This document shows, piece by piece, positions 26,605-41,600 of a DNA stretch of 64,000 nucleotides (positions are counted from its first letter, which is position 1; each line of letters opens with the position of its first letter). The position numbers were made by a program, and so were the translations under genes. The notes beneath the pieces are model-generated. The model saw only the letters and a list, made by a program, of their open reading frames with translations. It was not told where the DNA came from and did not search any database. Origin of the DNA: Tetragenococcus osmophilus. Its GTDB lineage: Bacteria > Bacillota > Bacilli > Lactobacillales > Enterococcaceae. The DNA is taken from assembly GCF_003795125.1 (NCBI RefSeq), contig NZ_CP027783.1, positions 930,001 to 994,000 on the forward strand. The letters run 5' to 3'.

Positions 26605-27705
26605 ATGGCATTAACTGCTGGAATTGTTGGATTGCCTAATGTAGGTAAATCTACTTTGTTTAACGCAATTACAAAAGCTGGTGCAGAAGCAGCGAATTAT
26701 CCTTTTGCAACGATTGATCCTAACGTAGGTATGGTGGAAGTGCCTGATTGGCGCTTGCAACGATTAACTGATTTGTTTCAACCTAAAAAAACGACACCTG
26801 CTACATTTGAATTTACTGATATTGCCGGTATCGTTAAAGGAGCAAGCGAAGGTGAAGGTCTAGGTAACCAATTTTTAAGTCATATTCGTCAAGTAGATGC
26901 AATATGTCATGTGGTCCGTTGTTTTGAAGACGAGAATATAACCCACGTAGAAGGACAAATTGATCCTTTAGCTGATATTGAAACGATTAATTTAGAGTTA
27001 ATTTTAGCTGATTTAGAAACAGTTAATAAGCGTTATAATCGTGTGGAAAAAGTAGCCAAAACAAAAGATAAAGAAGCTATAGCTGAATTAGCGGTGTTGG
27101 ATAAAATTAAGACCACTCTAGAAGCAGGAAAGTCAGCACGAACAATTGATTTTTCCGAAGAAGAACAGCCAATTGTAAGAGATCTTTTCTTACTAACAAC
27201 TAAACCCGTTTTATATGTAGCAAACGTTGCAGAAGAAGACGTTCAAGACCCAGCAAATAATCATTATGTGCAAGAAGTACAAAATTTTGCAGCTACAGAA
27301 AGTGCAGAGGTTATTACTGTATGTGCGCAAATTGAAGAGGAAATTGATGAATTAGATGACGAAGATAAAGCAGAGTTTTTAGAGGATTTAGGGATTGAAG
27401 AAAGCGGATTGGATCAATTAATTCGTGCCTCCTTTGATTTACTAGGCTTAGCCACTTATTTTACTGCTGGTGAACCAGAAGTTCGCGCTTGGACATTCCA
27501 TAAAGGTATTAAAGCTCCGCAAGCCGCAGGCATTATCCATTCTGATTTTGAACGTGGGTTTATTCGCGCAGAGACGGTATCTTTTACAGATCTTGATAAG
27601 TATGAAAGTATGCACGCAGCTAAAGAAGCAGGGCGTGTTCGTCTAGAAGGCAAGGATTATGTCGTTCAAGATGGCGATGTCATGCTATTCCGCTTTAATG
27701 TATAA
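26605..27705 (+). CDS. ychF: Redox-regulated ATPase YchF (Obg-like)
   Basis: 366-residue ribosome-associated Obg-family nucleotide hydrolase, which prefers ATP. G1 is [15 protein letters not shown]3 region [18 protein letters not shown], and a C-terminal TGS-like domain contains [11 protein letters not shown] and [18 protein letters not shown]. Linked to stress and redox control in other bacteria. It starts six bases after the DUF951 gene, probably in the same transcript as parAB. Confidence 0.95.
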   Translation: MALTAGIVGLPNVGKSTLFNAITKAGAEAANYPFATIDPNVGMVEVPDWRLQRLTDLFQPKKTTPATFEFTDIAGIVKGASEGEGLGNQFLSHIRQVDAICHVVRCFEDENITHVEGQIDPLADIETINLELILADLETVNKRYNRVEKVAKTKDKEAIAELAVLDKIKTTLEAGKSARTIDFSEEEQPIVRDLFLLTTKPVLYVANVAEEDVQDPANNHYVQEVQNFAATESAEVITVCAQIEEEIDELDDEDKAEFLEDLGIEESGLDQLIRASFDLLGLATYFTAGEPEVRAWTFHKGIKAPQAAGIIHSDFERGFIRAETVSFTDLDKYESMHAAKEAGRVRLEGKDYVVQDGDVMLFRFNV

Positions 27706-27790
27706 TAAACTATAAAGCAGGTACGAACTATGTTAAAATAATTCTTGTCAAATGCTTGTTTAATCAGGCAAGAAGGGGGAAGCAAAGACC

Positions 27791-28489
27791 ATGGAAGCAG
27801 AAAAGCTGCGAGAGTATGTGGCAGAAAATCGTGAATGGGAACAAAAATTAACGAAAAGAAATCAACAATACATTTTTGATTTAAATAAGGCGCTTGATGC
27901 TGCGAATCTCTCAGAAGAAGAAAAAGTACAAGCATTACATGAGATGTTGCCAGTATTAGTGCAGGAACAAAAAACAGGGCGTACAGCTCGACAACTTTAT
28001 GGAACAGTTTCTGAACGAACAGAACAAATTTTAGCTACACCAAGCCAAAACCAAAATAATACCGCGAATCCAGTTTTAATGTGGGTGGATAATACATTAT
28101 TGATTTTAGGTGTCTTTGGACTAATGATGGGCGTTATAGGGTTATTTTCTAGTCAAAATAATCAGGTCTATGGGATTGTTACGTTACTATTAATGGCAAT
28201 GGTTGGCGGCTGGGTTTTTTATTTGATGTACAAGTATATGTATCAATATGAACGTCCAGGTGCTGATAAGAGCCAACGTCCCAAATTATGGAAATCCATA
28301 TTGATCTTAATTGCATCCTTTTTTGTATGGACAGCAGTAATTTCCTTATCAGCTTTACTACCAGGTGTCATTAATCCGGTATTAGATCCGTTCTTCTTAG
28401 TTATTATCGGAGGCGCTGCTTTGTTACTTCGTTATTACTTGAAGAAAAAGTACAATATTGTCGGTAGTTTATCTATGCCTAAACAATAA
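27791..28489 (+). CDS. DUF1129-family membrane protein
   Basis: 232 residues: an N-terminal helical soluble part (QQYIFDLNKALDAANLSEEE, QLYGTVSERTEQIL) and four hydrophobic segments from about residue 95 on (LLILGVFGLMMGVIGLF, VTLLLMAMVGGWVFYLMYKY, ILILIASFFVWTAVISL, FFLVIIGGAALLLRYYL). This arrangement is the DUF1129 (YhgC-like) family of Lactobacillales; the function is unknown. Single gene with AAGGGGGAAG ribosome-binding site, between ychF and guaB. Confidence 0.8.
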   Translation: MEAEKLREYVAENREWEQKLTKRNQQYIFDLNKALDAANLSEEEKVQALHEMLPVLVQEQKTGRTARQLYGTVSERTEQILATPSQNQNNTANPVLMWVDNTLLILGVFGLMMGVIGLFSSQNNQVYGIVTLLLMAMVGGWVFYLMYKYMYQYERPGADKSQRPKLWKSILILIASFFVWTAVISLSALLPGVINPVLDPFFLVIIGGAALLLRYYLKKKYNIVGSLSMPKQ

Positions 28490-28495
28490 ATGAAC

Positions 28496-28524
28496 AAGGG
28501 CTCTTTATAAAGGGTCCTTTTTCT
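28496..28524 (+). terminator. Terminator after the DUF1129 gene
   Basis: Imperfect stem AAGGGCTCTTTATAAAGGGTCCTT followed by T-rich sequence. Confidence 0.6.
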
Positions 28525-28544
28525 TATAGCAAAAGGTAAAGTGG

Positions 28545-28573
28545 TTGACTTCATGCGTAATTTTTGCTATTTT
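28545..28573 (+). promoter_or_regulatory. guaB promoter and leader palindrome
   Basis: TTGACT (28545-28550), 17-bp spacer, TATTTT (28568-28573). The leader then holds the palindrome CAGTGAAAAATTTTCACTG (28606-28624), which may be an operator or a 5' mRNA hairpin. Confidence 0.5.
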
Positions 28574-28632
28574 CATTAAAATAAAATAGATGAATGGACC
28601 TAGTGGCAGTGAAAAATTTTCACTGATTTTAA

Positions 28633-30138
<1,506 letters not shown>

Positions 30139-30160
30139 ATAAAAAAGTATAATAAATCAA

Positions 30161-30255
30161 GAAAAATATCCGAGCTACAGAAAGATTCTACCTGCTTTTC
30201 AACAGGTTTTCATCGTAAATTTACGAATCTTCTCTATGAGCTCGGATATTTTTAT
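30161..30255. repeat. Dispersed ~100-bp palindromic repeat, copy 3
   Basis: Perfectly matching ends GAAAAATATCCGAGCTA and TGAGCTCGGATATTTTT, with an internal CCTGCTTTTCAACAGG hairpin. It lies between convergent guaB and serS and would form a long bidirectional terminator. Confidence 0.8.
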
Positions 30256-30277
30256 CTAAAAGCGTATATTATTCTTT

Positions 30278-31549
30278 TTAATCAATTTTAGTTATACCGC
30301 CCATGTATGGAACGAGAACTTCAGGGATAGTTACAGTGCCATCCGCATTTTGATAATTTTCTAAGATAGCAGCTACTGTCCGACCTACTGCAAGTCCAGA
30401 GCCATTTAATGTGTGGGCATAATGTAATTTTCCTTCTGTATCACGGTAGCGGATCATGGCCCGACGTGCTTGGAAATCTTCGCAATTTGAACAAGAACTG
30501 ATTTCTCTATACGTATTTTGTGCTGGGATCCACACTTCTAAATCATAGGTTTTCGCGGCTGAAAAGCCCATGTCCCCTGTTGATAAGGTAATTACACGAT
30601 AAGAAAGTCCTAATTTTTGCAAGATATCTTCTGCATCAGCTGTCATTTTTTCTAGTTCTTCATAGGAATGTTCATCGTCCGAAAATTTAACCATTTCTAC
30701 CTTGTTGAATTGGTGCAAGCGAATAAGCCCTCTGGTATCACGCCCGGCACTACCAGCTTCTGAGCGAAAGGCAGGAGTTAAGGCAGCGAAATAAACGGGT
30801 AGTTGATCCTTATTTAAAATTTCATTACTATAATAATTTGTTAAAGGAACTTCAGCTGTCGGTATTAGAGTTAAGTCACTATTTTCCAATTGGAAAACAT
30901 CTTCGGTAAATTTAGGAAATTGTCCTGTTCCAAACATTGATTGACTATTTACAGCGTAAGGAGGGATCATTTCTGTATAATCATGATGGTAAACATGTTG
31001 GTCGAGCATAAAATTATATAAAGCGCGTTCTAATCGAGCACCTAAACCTTTGTAATAAACAAAACGGCTACCAGATACTTTTGCCCCTCGTTCAAAATCA
31101 AGTATATCTAAGTTTTCGGCGACCTCCCAATGGTTTTTTGGTTCAAAGTCAAAAGAGTGAGTCTCACTCCATTTTCGCACCTCTACGTTATCTTCTTCAT
31201 CTTCTCCTACAGGAACGCTATCATGAGGAAGGTTGGGTAAGGTCGTAGCTATCGTATTTAACTTTTCGTCAATAGATGTAATCTCTTTATCCAACTCTTT
31301 AATTTCACTGCCAACTTCACGCATTTCAGCGATCTGATCTGTAGTATCCTCTTGGTTGCGTTTTGCTTGGGCAATTTTTTCTGATACATTATTTCGGTAT
31401 TTTTTCTTTTCTTCTGACTCAACTAATAAATGACGTCGTTGTTTATCTAATTGGAGAAATTCTGTTAAAGTTTCTTCAGGAACTCCTCGTGTTTGTAACT
31501 TTTCTTTAACTGCTTCAAAGTTTTCTCGAATCGTTTTAATTGCTAACAA
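30278..31549 (-). CDS. serS: Seryl-tRNA synthetase
   Basis: 423-residue class II aminoacyl-tRNA synthetase. The N-terminal arm is a long coiled coil ([20 protein letters not shown] through [12 protein letters not shown]). Motif 2 is [20 protein letters not shown] with the HQFNKVE continuation. Motif 3 is [32 protein letters not shown] precedes the ATG. It is controlled by a T-box leader and its own promoter, and is convergent with guaB. Confidence 0.97.
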   Translation of the reverse strand: MLAIKTIRENFEAVKEKLQTRGVPEETLTEFLQLDKQRRHLLVESEEKKKYRNNVSEKIAQAKRNQEDTTDQIAEMREVGSEIKELDKEITSIDEKLNTIATTLPNLPHDSVPVGEDEEDNVEVRKWSETHSFDFEPKNHWEVAENLDILDFERGAKVSGSRFVYYKGLGARLERALYNFMLDQHVYHHDYTEMIPPYAVNSQSMFGTGQFPKFTEDVFQLENSDLTLIPTAEVPLTNYYSNEILNKDQLPVYFAALTPAFRSEAGSAGRDTRGLIRLHQFNKVEMVKFSDDEHSYEELEKMTADAEDILQKLGLSYRVITLSTGDMGFSAAKTYDLEVWIPAQNTYREISSCSNCEDFQARRAMIRYRDTEGKLHYAHTLNGSGLAVGRTVAAILENYQNADGTVTIPEVLVPYMGGITKID

Positions 31550-31559
31550 TGGTCTTCCT

Positions 31560-31807
31560 CCTCAAAAATTATATAATAAAAAAACTATTCCATCCTAAGC
31601 TTACTTGCTTGGGACGAAATAGTTCGCGGTGCCACCCAAGTTCGGTTATTTAACCGCACTTGTCTCTTGTAACCAAAGAGTACAGGTTCTTTATTAAAAG
31701 AAACATTAAAAACTGGATTCCATCATTTTCCTTACTGATTCACAGCAAACATCAGCTCTCTGAAAAGTCAAAATAATGTACTAGGTTTTCTTGTATATTG
31801 ATATGAT
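31560..31807 (-). promoter_or_regulatory. T-box riboswitch of serS
   Basis: On the minus strand the canonical T-box core GGGTGGCACCGCG is present (about 31624-31636). A stem I with AGAGAGCTGATG ... GAATCAGTAAGG lies upstream, and TGATGGAATCCAG looks like the specifier region with TCC (Ser) as the likely codon. The final terminator is CTATTTCGTCCC...GGATGGAATAG and TTTTTTT. Uncharged tRNA-Ser binding would favour the antiterminator. Confidence 0.92.
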
Positions 31808-31813
31808 GCATTT

Positions 31814-31842
31814 AGCATAGCTGAAAAAGAAGCGTTCGTCAA
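31814..31842 (-). promoter_or_regulatory. serS promoter
   Basis: TTGACG (31837-31842) and TATGCT (31814-31819) on the minus strand with a 17-bp spacer; it overlaps the stop codon of the histidine kinase gene. Confidence 0.7.
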
Positions 31843-33008
31843 CTAGTAGTTTGATTATTACTAGTAAGGGGTAAATGAATGATAAAAGAAGTCCAATCTG
31901 GATTTGATTTAGCATAAATATAACCACCATGTGAAGCAATAATGCTTTGAGCAATTGCCAAACCTAAGCCAGTTCCCCCGGTTTCTTGAGAACGCGATTC
32001 TTCTACACGGTAAAAACGGTCAAATAAAGAATCTAAGGATTGTTTGGGGATCATTTGCCCATTATTTTTCACAGAAATAACTGCTTCTGTCCCAGTTTTC
32101 TCAAGTTGAATGACAATTTTATCAGCGCCTTTTCCATATTTTAAAGCATTTGAAAGAAGGTTATTAAACACACGAACTAATTTTTCCGTGTCACCTTCCA
32201 TTAAAAGTTGTTGTGGTTGAGCCATAGTTTCGATAGTAATCCCATTGTTGCGAGCTTCAAGCTCAAAGTCAGCAGCCAGTTGTTCTACTAACTGGACCAT
32301 ATCGAAAGTTGTTAAGTTAACTGGGTTACTCGGTTGGCGAGCTTTAGTATATTCAAATAGATCATCAACAAGAGACTTCATTTGTTTTGTTTTAAGAAAT
32401 GCAGTGTGTGTATATTTTAATAGATCTTCTTCCGAATGATACTGACGATCTTCAATCAACCCTAAGTAACCAATGATAGAAGTTAAAGGTGTTCTGATAT
32501 CATGACTAATATTTGTTATCAATTCATCCTTTGATTTTTCAATACGACGTTCTTCTTCAATGGCTGTCACCGTACTATCAACTAAACCATTAATACTATC
32601 AACTAACCGCGCTAAATCTCCACGTAATTCAAAAGGAATACGATGATCGTAGTGACCGTTTGCGATGTAATGCAGTTCGCTTATAATATGACGTTGCTGC
32701 ATTTGACGGTAACGTCGAATCAAACGCCAGTATAAAAAAATACCATCTAAAATAATTAAAATAGGAAACAAAAGGTTTTTACCACTAAGAAAAATATCTG
32801 TATTGAAGTTTCTTACAAAACTAGTTCGTGATTCAAATACTGCTTCATTTAGAGCTGGAGTATTACTTATTATAGAAGAAAGTAGAACCAGTATTGCAAT
32901 ATTAACAATTACCAACAAAATAATAGTTATAATTGCTTCAACAAATAATTCACTAATTTCTTTTGATGTCAGGGTAATTCTTTTTTTCGGTTCTTTTTTA
33001 TTTCGCAT
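31839..33008 (-). CDS. croS: Sensor histidine kinase, CroS/VanS-like
   Basis: 389 residues from the ATG at 33008, which overlaps the regulator gene by 11 nt. Two transmembrane segments (about 21-47 and 79-97) leave only a ~30-residue outer loop, so it probably senses membrane or wall state. HAMP follows, then HisKA with phospho-acceptor His169 in TNISHDIRTPLTSIIG, and HATPase with FNNLLSNALKYGKG and GGTGLGLAIAQSI. The adjacency to serS and guaB matches enterococcal CroRS, which governs beta-lactam resistance; the name rests on this synteny and general similarity. Confidence 0.8.
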   Translation of the reverse strand: MRNKKEPKKRITLTSKEISELFVEAIITIILLVIVNIAILVLLSSIISNTPALNEAVFESRTSFVRNFNTDIFLSGKNLLFPILIILDGIFLYWRLIRRYRQMQQRHIISELHYIANGHYDHRIPFELRGDLARLVDSINGLVDSTVTAIEEERRIEKSKDELITNISHDIRTPLTSIIGYLGLIEDRQYHSEEDLLKYTHTAFLKTKQMKSLVDDLFEYTKARQPSNPVNLTTFDMVQLVEQLAADFELEARNNGITIETMAQPQQLLMEGDTEKLVRVFNNLLSNALKYGKGADKIVIQLEKTGTEAVISVKNNGQMIPKQSLDSLFDRFYRVEESRSQETGGTGLGLAIAQSIIASHGGYIYAKSNPDWTSFIIHLPLTSNNQTTS

Positions 33009-33687
33009 CAATCTTGTAGCCAACTCCCCATACGGTTTGGATAATTTTTTCCCCGCCAGTGGCTTCTTCGATTTTATCGCGTAAATGACTGACGTGGACC
33101 ATAACTGTTTTTGCTGAAACAACACTCTCTTGTTTCCAAACTCGTTCAAAAATTTCATCAGCACTGAAAACGCGATTTGGGTGTGAAGCTAATAAATAAA
33201 GGATTCCAAATTCTAAAGCAGTCAGTTGTATCTGTTTTCCTCCAGAGGTTCTTACTTCATGAGAATCGCGATCAATAACAAGTGAACTGATTTCTAGTAT
33301 ATCTGGTTGTTCTGAAGACACTTGAGTTTGTGTTCTTCTAAGTAAAGACTTAACACGTGCCATTACTTCTAAAGGATTGAATGGTTTAGTTACATAGTCA
33401 TCTGCACCAGCAACTAACCCTTTTATTTTGTCCATATCCGTAGTTTTAGCAGTTAATAATATAATAGGGATTTGAGATTCTTTTCTCAATGTTTTTACAA
33501 TTTGCATACCATCTAATTCTGGCATCATAATATCTAAAAGAACAAGTTCTATATCTGATAGAGTATGTATCTTAGATAATACTTCTTTTCCATCATAAGC
33601 TGCAATGGGTTCGTAACCTTCGTTGTGTAAATAAATACTTAACAGTTCAACAATTTCTTTATCATCGTCAGCAACTAGTATTTTCAT
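32998..33687 (-). CDS. croR: OmpR-family response regulator, CroR/VanR-like
   Basis: 229 residues. The receiver domain has the acidic pocket VADDDKE and the phosphorylated Asp52 in LVLLDIMMPELDG, with LTAKTTD and DDYVTKPFNPLEV. The C-terminal winged helix contains LTALEFGILYLLASHPNRVF and SAKTVMVHVSHLRDKIE with WGVGYKID. It is upstream of, and overlaps, the kinase. AAGGAGGACTC precedes the ATG. Likely the CroR orthologue, controlling cell-wall stress genes. Confidence 0.82.
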   Translation of the reverse strand: MKILVADDDKEIVELLSIYLHNEGYEPIAAYDGKEVLSKIHTLSDIELVLLDIMMPELDGMQIVKTLRKESQIPIILLTAKTTDMDKIKGLVAGADDYVTKPFNPLEVMARVKSLLRRTQTQVSSEQPDILEISSLVIDRDSHEVRTSGGKQIQLTALEFGILYLLASHPNRVFSADEIFERVWKQESVVSAKTVMVHVSHLRDKIEEATGGEKIIQTVWGVGYKIDAK

Positions 33688-34278
33688 TAAGAGTCCTCCT
33701 TGTGGTTAACGGTAATCTTTAATTCCATTTTACCAAAAACTAGAAGAATTTGATAAGTTTTGTACTTAATCTTTAGAGAATAATAGAAATTACAAGAAAA
33801 AAATTCAAAAAACGAACGATTTATGGAAAAAACATGAAATTTTACTAGAGTTTGTTTAATAAAAACGAACAAAATAAAGACTAAAACAAGCGAAAGCGAA
33901 TCAACTAGAAACGTTGGCATTCCAATGATTTTTCTATTGACGTATACTATATTTATTGATATATTATTACTTGTCTTCAAAAGAACAGACGTTTTAAAGG
34001 CTACATTATAAGTCAATATTTAAAATGAGTACTTTGGTTGTTTCAAGTAAAAAACATTAAAGTAAAACTAAAGAAAAGTATTGACAACCGTCGGTTCTCT
34101 TGATAAGATATAAAAGTTGCTACGGCAATGAAAAAGAGAAAAACGTAGACCTTTGAAAACTGAACAAAGCAACCAAACGAACCAATGTGTAGGGCGTCTC
34201 AATTCAAGAGACAAACACAAAAGAAACGCAAGCATTTCATTGAGCTAAACGATCAACGGTGTGTTGATCGATCAACTT
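33688..34278 (+). promoter_or_regulatory. rRNA operon promoter region
   Basis: This gap of about 590 bp holds no credible gene. Two tandem plus-strand promoters fit: TTGACG (33937-33942)/TATATT (33960-33965) with 17 bp between, and the stronger TTGACA (34081-34086)/TAAGAT (34104-34109), also 17 bp. A leader with CCTTTGAAAACTGAACAAAG (boxA-like antitermination area, 34151-34170) follows before 16S. Confidence 0.75.
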
Positions 34279-35841
<1,563 letters not shown>

Positions 35842-35901
35842 AAATTTAACGGAACCCTACACGTTCGTGGATGCTTTGTTCAGTTTTGAGAGGTTTACCA
35901 A

Positions 35902-35974
35902 GGGGCCTTAGCTCAGATGGGAGAGCGCCTGCTTTGCACGCAGGAGGTCAGCGGTTCGATCCCGCTAGGCTCCA
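35902..35974 (+). tRNA. tRNA-Ala (TGC)
   Basis: Seven-bp acceptor stem GGGGCCT/AGGCTCC, anticodon TGC in CTTTGCACG, T-arm GGTTCGATCCC. Located in the 16S-23S spacer. The CCA end is not encoded. Confidence 0.97.
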
Positions 35975-36143
35975 TAACGATCTTGATGATCGTTTTTGTC
36001 ACGTTCCTTGAAAACTGGATAGAAAAAGAAACACACCAACCGAGTTAAAAGAACCATCATTCGATGGTTTCATACATCAGCTCGCAACCCTTTGATCGCT
36101 CAAAGAGTTGTTGCGAGAACGGTTCGACCTTTGGGTCGAATCA

Positions 36144-39058
<2,915 letters not shown>

Positions 39059-39115
39059 AAAAAAGGTGGCGGGGTTTCTTTTTCATTCAGTTTTGAGGGA
39101 ACGTGAGATTCCCGT

Positions 39116-39232
39116 GTGTGGTGATGATGGCAAGAAGGAGACACCTGTTCCCATGCCGAACACAGTCGTTAAGCTTCTTAGCGCCAATTGTAGTGAGGGG
39201 GCTTCCCCTTGTGAGAGTCGGACATCGCCACG
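39116..39232 (+). rRNA. rrf: 5S ribosomal RNA
   Basis: About 117 nt, starting GTGTGGTGATGATGGCAAG and ending CATCGCCACGC, so the ends pair. Internal CCCATGCCGAACACAG is the conserved loop. Follows 23S by about 57 bp. Confidence 0.95.
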
Positions 39233-39239
39233 CGCAAGC

Positions 39240-39312
39240 GGAGGTTTAGCTCAGCTGGGAGAGCATCTGCCTTACAAGCAGAGGGTCATAGGTTCGAGCC
39301 CTATAGCCTCCA
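39240..39312 (+). tRNA. tRNA-Val (TAC)
   Basis: Acceptor GGAGGTT/AGCCTCC, anticodon TAC in CCTTACAAG, T-arm GGTTCGAGCCC. First of eight tightly packed tRNA genes after 5S. No CCA encoded. Confidence 0.96.
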
Positions 39313-39314
39313 TG

Positions 39315-39387
39315 GAGTCGTTAGCTCAGTTGGTAGAGCATCTGACTTTTAATCAGAGGGTCACAGGTTCGAATCCTGTACGACTCA
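39315..39387 (+). tRNA. tRNA-Lys (TTT)
   Basis: Acceptor GAGTCGT/ACGACTC, anticodon TTT in ACTTTTAAT, T-arm GGTTCGAATCC. No CCA encoded. Confidence 0.96.
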
Positions 39388-39398
39388 TACTCTAAAGC

Positions 39399-39480
39399 GC
39401 GGGTGTGGCGGAATTGGCAGACGCACTAGATTTAGGATCTAGCGCCGCAAGGCGTAAGGGTTCAAGTCCCTTCACCCGCA
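39399..39480 (+). tRNA. tRNA-Leu (TAG)
   Basis: Acceptor GCGGGTG/CACCCGC, anticodon TAG in ATTTAGGAT, long variable arm (GCGCCGCAAGGCGT). No CCA encoded. Confidence 0.95.
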
Positions 39481-39488
39481 TGAAAGAA

Positions 39489-39561
39489 GCCGGCTTAGCT
39501 CAGTTGGTAGAGCATCTGATTTGTAATCAGAGGGTCGAGGGTTCAAGTCCTTTAGCCGGCA
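39489..39561 (+). tRNA. tRNA-Thr (TGT)
   Basis: Acceptor GCCGGCT/AGCCGGC, anticodon TGT in ATTTGTAAT, T-arm GGTTCAAGTCC. No CCA encoded. Confidence 0.95.
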
Positions 39562-39572
39562 TTGAAGATGAT

Positions 39573-39644
39573 GCGGAAATAGCTCAGCGGTAGAGCACCA
39601 CCTTGCCAAGGTGGGGGTCGCGGGTTCGAATCCCGTTTTCCGCT
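39573..39644 (+). tRNA. tRNA-Gly (GCC)
   Basis: Acceptor GCGGAAA/TTTCCGC with discriminator T, anticodon GCC in CTTGCCAAG. No CCA encoded. Confidence 0.95.
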
Positions 39645-39659
39645 TAGGTCACAAAATAC

Positions 39660-39745
39660 GCCGGGGTGGCGGAATTGGCAGACGCACAGGACTTAAAATC
39701 CTGGGGTAAGTATTTACCGTACCGGTTCGATTCCGGTCCCCGGCA
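39660..39745 (+). tRNA. tRNA-Leu (TAA)
   Basis: Acceptor GCCGGGG/CCCCGGC, anticodon TAA in ACTTAAAAT, long variable arm (TGGGGTAAGTATTTACCGTA). No CCA encoded. Confidence 0.94.
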
Positions 39746-39769
39746 TTGTTTCCTAACAACTAAAAATAA

Positions 39770-39843
39770 GCGCCCATAGCTCAACTGGATAGAGTGTCTG
39801 ACTACGGATCAGAAGGTTGAGGGTTCAAATCCTTCTGGGCGCG
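39770..39843 (+). tRNA. tRNA-Arg (ACG)
   Basis: Acceptor GCGCCCA/TGGGCGC with discriminator G, anticodon ACG in ACTACGGAT; A34 would be edited to inosine by TadA. No CCA encoded. Confidence 0.95.
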
Positions 39844-39846
39844 TCA

Positions 39847-39920
39847 CGGGAAGTAGCTCAGCTTGGTAGAGCACTTGGTTTGGGACCAAGGGGTCGTAGG
39901 TTCGAATCCTGTCTTCCCGA
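39847..39920 (+). tRNA. tRNA-Pro (TGG)
   Basis: Acceptor CGGGAAG/CTTCCCG, anticodon TGG in GTTTGGGAC. Last tRNA of the cluster, only three bases after tRNA-Arg. No CCA encoded. Confidence 0.95.
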
Positions 39921-39941
39921 TATTAAGTAGTAACTTTATAT

Positions 39942-39989
39942 AAAGGGTATGAGAAAAAGAAAAATTCTTTTTTTCGTACCCTTTTTTTG
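39942..39989 (+). terminator. rRNA/tRNA operon terminator
   Basis: Long stem AAAGGGTA-GAGAAAAAGA paired with TCTTTTTTTC-GTACCCTTT and a T-run. Confidence 0.85.
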
Positions 39990-40057
39990 TATGAATTAAA
40001 ATATAATAAGTAATGAATATGATACAATATAAACAAAAAGATAAAGGAGGAGGATTT

Positions 40058-40936
40058 TTGCAAGGACAAATCCAAAAAGCACTAAGCGGATTTTATTATA
40101 TTTATTCAGATGGTAAAATCTATCAAACAAGAGCTCGCGGTAACTTTCGTAAACGAAAAATTACTCCATTGGTAGGAGATTTTGTTAATTTTGAAAGTGA
40201 AAACTCAACAGAAGGTTACTTACTAGAAATACTACCTCGGAAAAATCAATTATTACGTCCACCAGTGGCAAACGTTGACCAAGGTGTTATCGTAATAAGT
40301 TTAATTGAACCACAATTTTCATACTTCTTGTTAGACCGTTTCTTAGTAAATATGGAATATGATGGAATCGTTCCTATTATCTATCTAAGTAAAACCGACT
40401 TACAAATAGAAAGCAAGTTAGTTAATGAAATTGTGACAGTTTACCAAAAGATTGGTTACAAAGTAATTGTGTCAACGGAAGATAACGCGATGACAAAATT
40501 AGCAGACTTATTTTCTAATCGTTTAACTGTTTTTACTGGTCAATCGGGGGCGGGAAAATCTACTTTATTAAATCGTTTAATGCCCCAATTAAAATTAGAA
40601 ACAGCTGAAATTTCTGCTGCGTTAGGTCGTGGTAAACATACGACTAAGCATGTAGAATTGCTTACTGTGGCTGACGGTTTAGTTGCGGATACACCTGGTT
40701 TTAGTGCTATTAATTTTATAGATATTACTGAAAGAGAGTTAGCGAAACTGTTTCCAGAATTTGTTCAAGCCTCAGGTGATTGTAGATTTAGAGAATGCCT
40801 TCATTTGAACGAACCTGATTGTGAAGTTAAACGGCAAGTAAAAAATGGAAATATTGCTCAAAGCAGATATGATAACTATGTTCGCTTTTTGGAAGAAATA
40901 AAAAATCGAAAACCTAATTATAAAAAGAAAAGGTAG
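40058..40936 (+). CDS. rsgA: Ribosome small subunit-dependent GTPase RsgA (YjeQ)
   Basis: 292-residue circularly permuted GTPase in 30S maturation. OB-fold N-terminus (LSGFYYIYSDGKIYQTRARG), G4 YLSKTDL before G1 TGQSGAGKSTLLN, then G3 DTPGFS, and a C-terminal zinc motif built from CRFRECLHLNEPDC. The TTG at 40058 is used because AAGGAGGAGGA is just upstream; an upstream ATG frame overlaps this site. Usually follows the stp-prkC genes; here it directly follows the tRNA terminator, and rpe follows after 10 bp. Confidence 0.95.
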   Translation: MQGQIQKALSGFYYIYSDGKIYQTRARGNFRKRKITPLVGDFVNFESENSTEGYLLEILPRKNQLLRPPVANVDQGVIVISLIEPQFSYFLLDRFLVNMEYDGIVPIIYLSKTDLQIESKLVNEIVTVYQKIGYKVIVSTEDNAMTKLADLFSNRLTVFTGQSGAGKSTLLNRLMPQLKLETAEISAALGRGKHTTKHVELLTVADGLVADTPGFSAINFIDITERELAKLFPEFVQASGDCRFRECLHLNEPDCEVKRQVKNGNIAQSRYDNYVRFLEEIKNRKPNYKKKR

Positions 40937-40946
40937 GGAGCTAATA

Positions 40947-41600
40947 ATGAAAATTTCACCGTCAATTTTAAGCGCGGATTTTGCAAATTTGCAACAAGGG
41001 ATTGAACTAGTTGAAAAAAATGGCGTGGACTATATTCACGTAGATGTAATGGATGGTCATTTTGTACCGAATATTACTTTTGGTCCTAATGTGATACAAG
41101 CTATTCGTCCTGTAACTAAATTACCATTGGATACACATTTGATGATTGAAAATCCGGAAGATTATATTGATGCTTTTGCTGAAGCGGGGGCTGACATTAT
41201 TGGTGTGCACGCTGAAGCAACTGCTCATATACATCGAGCAATTCAAATGATTAAAAATAAAGATGTACAGGCTGAAGTGGTAATCAATCCAGGAACATCG
41301 GTTGAATCTATTTATCATATATTACCTATGGTAGACCAAATTCTTGTTATGACAGTCAATCCAGGCTTTGGCGGACAGTCTTTTATTGAAGAATCACTAA
41401 ATAAAATTCGCCAGTTAGCTAATTTAAGAGAGGAGAAAGGCTATCGTTACGATATAGAGGTTGATGGAGGAATTGTTCCTGAAACTGCAGAAAGATGTAA
41501 AGAAGCTGGCGCTGATGTTTTTGTTGCTGGAAGCTATATTTTTGGTGCTGAAAAACCTAATAAGCGAATTCAGCTCTTGAAAGAAGCGATTGGCGGATGA
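40947..41600 (+). CDS. rpe: Ribulose-phosphate 3-epimerase
   Basis: 217-residue TIM-barrel metalloenzyme of the pentose phosphate pathway interconverting ribulose-5-P and xylulose-5-P. Starts MKISPSILSADFANLQQGIE. Metal and catalytic residues occur in YIHVDVMDGHFVPNITFG, in DTHLMIENP and in DIEVDGGIVPET. GTAGGGAG precedes the ATG. Middle gene of rsgA-rpe-thiN; its end overlaps thiN by 4 nt. Confidence 0.96.
   Translation: MKISPSILSADFANLQQGIELVEKNGVDYIHVDVMDGHFVPNITFGPNVIQAIRPVTKLPLDTHLMIENPEDYIDAFAEAGADIIGVHAEATAHIHRAIQMIKNKDVQAEVVINPGTSVESIYHILPMVDQILVMTVNPGFGGQSFIEESLNKIRQLANLREEKGYRYDIEVDGGIVPETAERCKEAGADVFVAGSYIFGAEKPNKRIQLLKEAIGG

Noticed and set aside
33687-34016. 109-codon minus-strand frame upstream of the response regulator
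   Set aside because: Low-complexity Lys/Phe-rich translation over the rRNA promoter region, with no homology or start signal.
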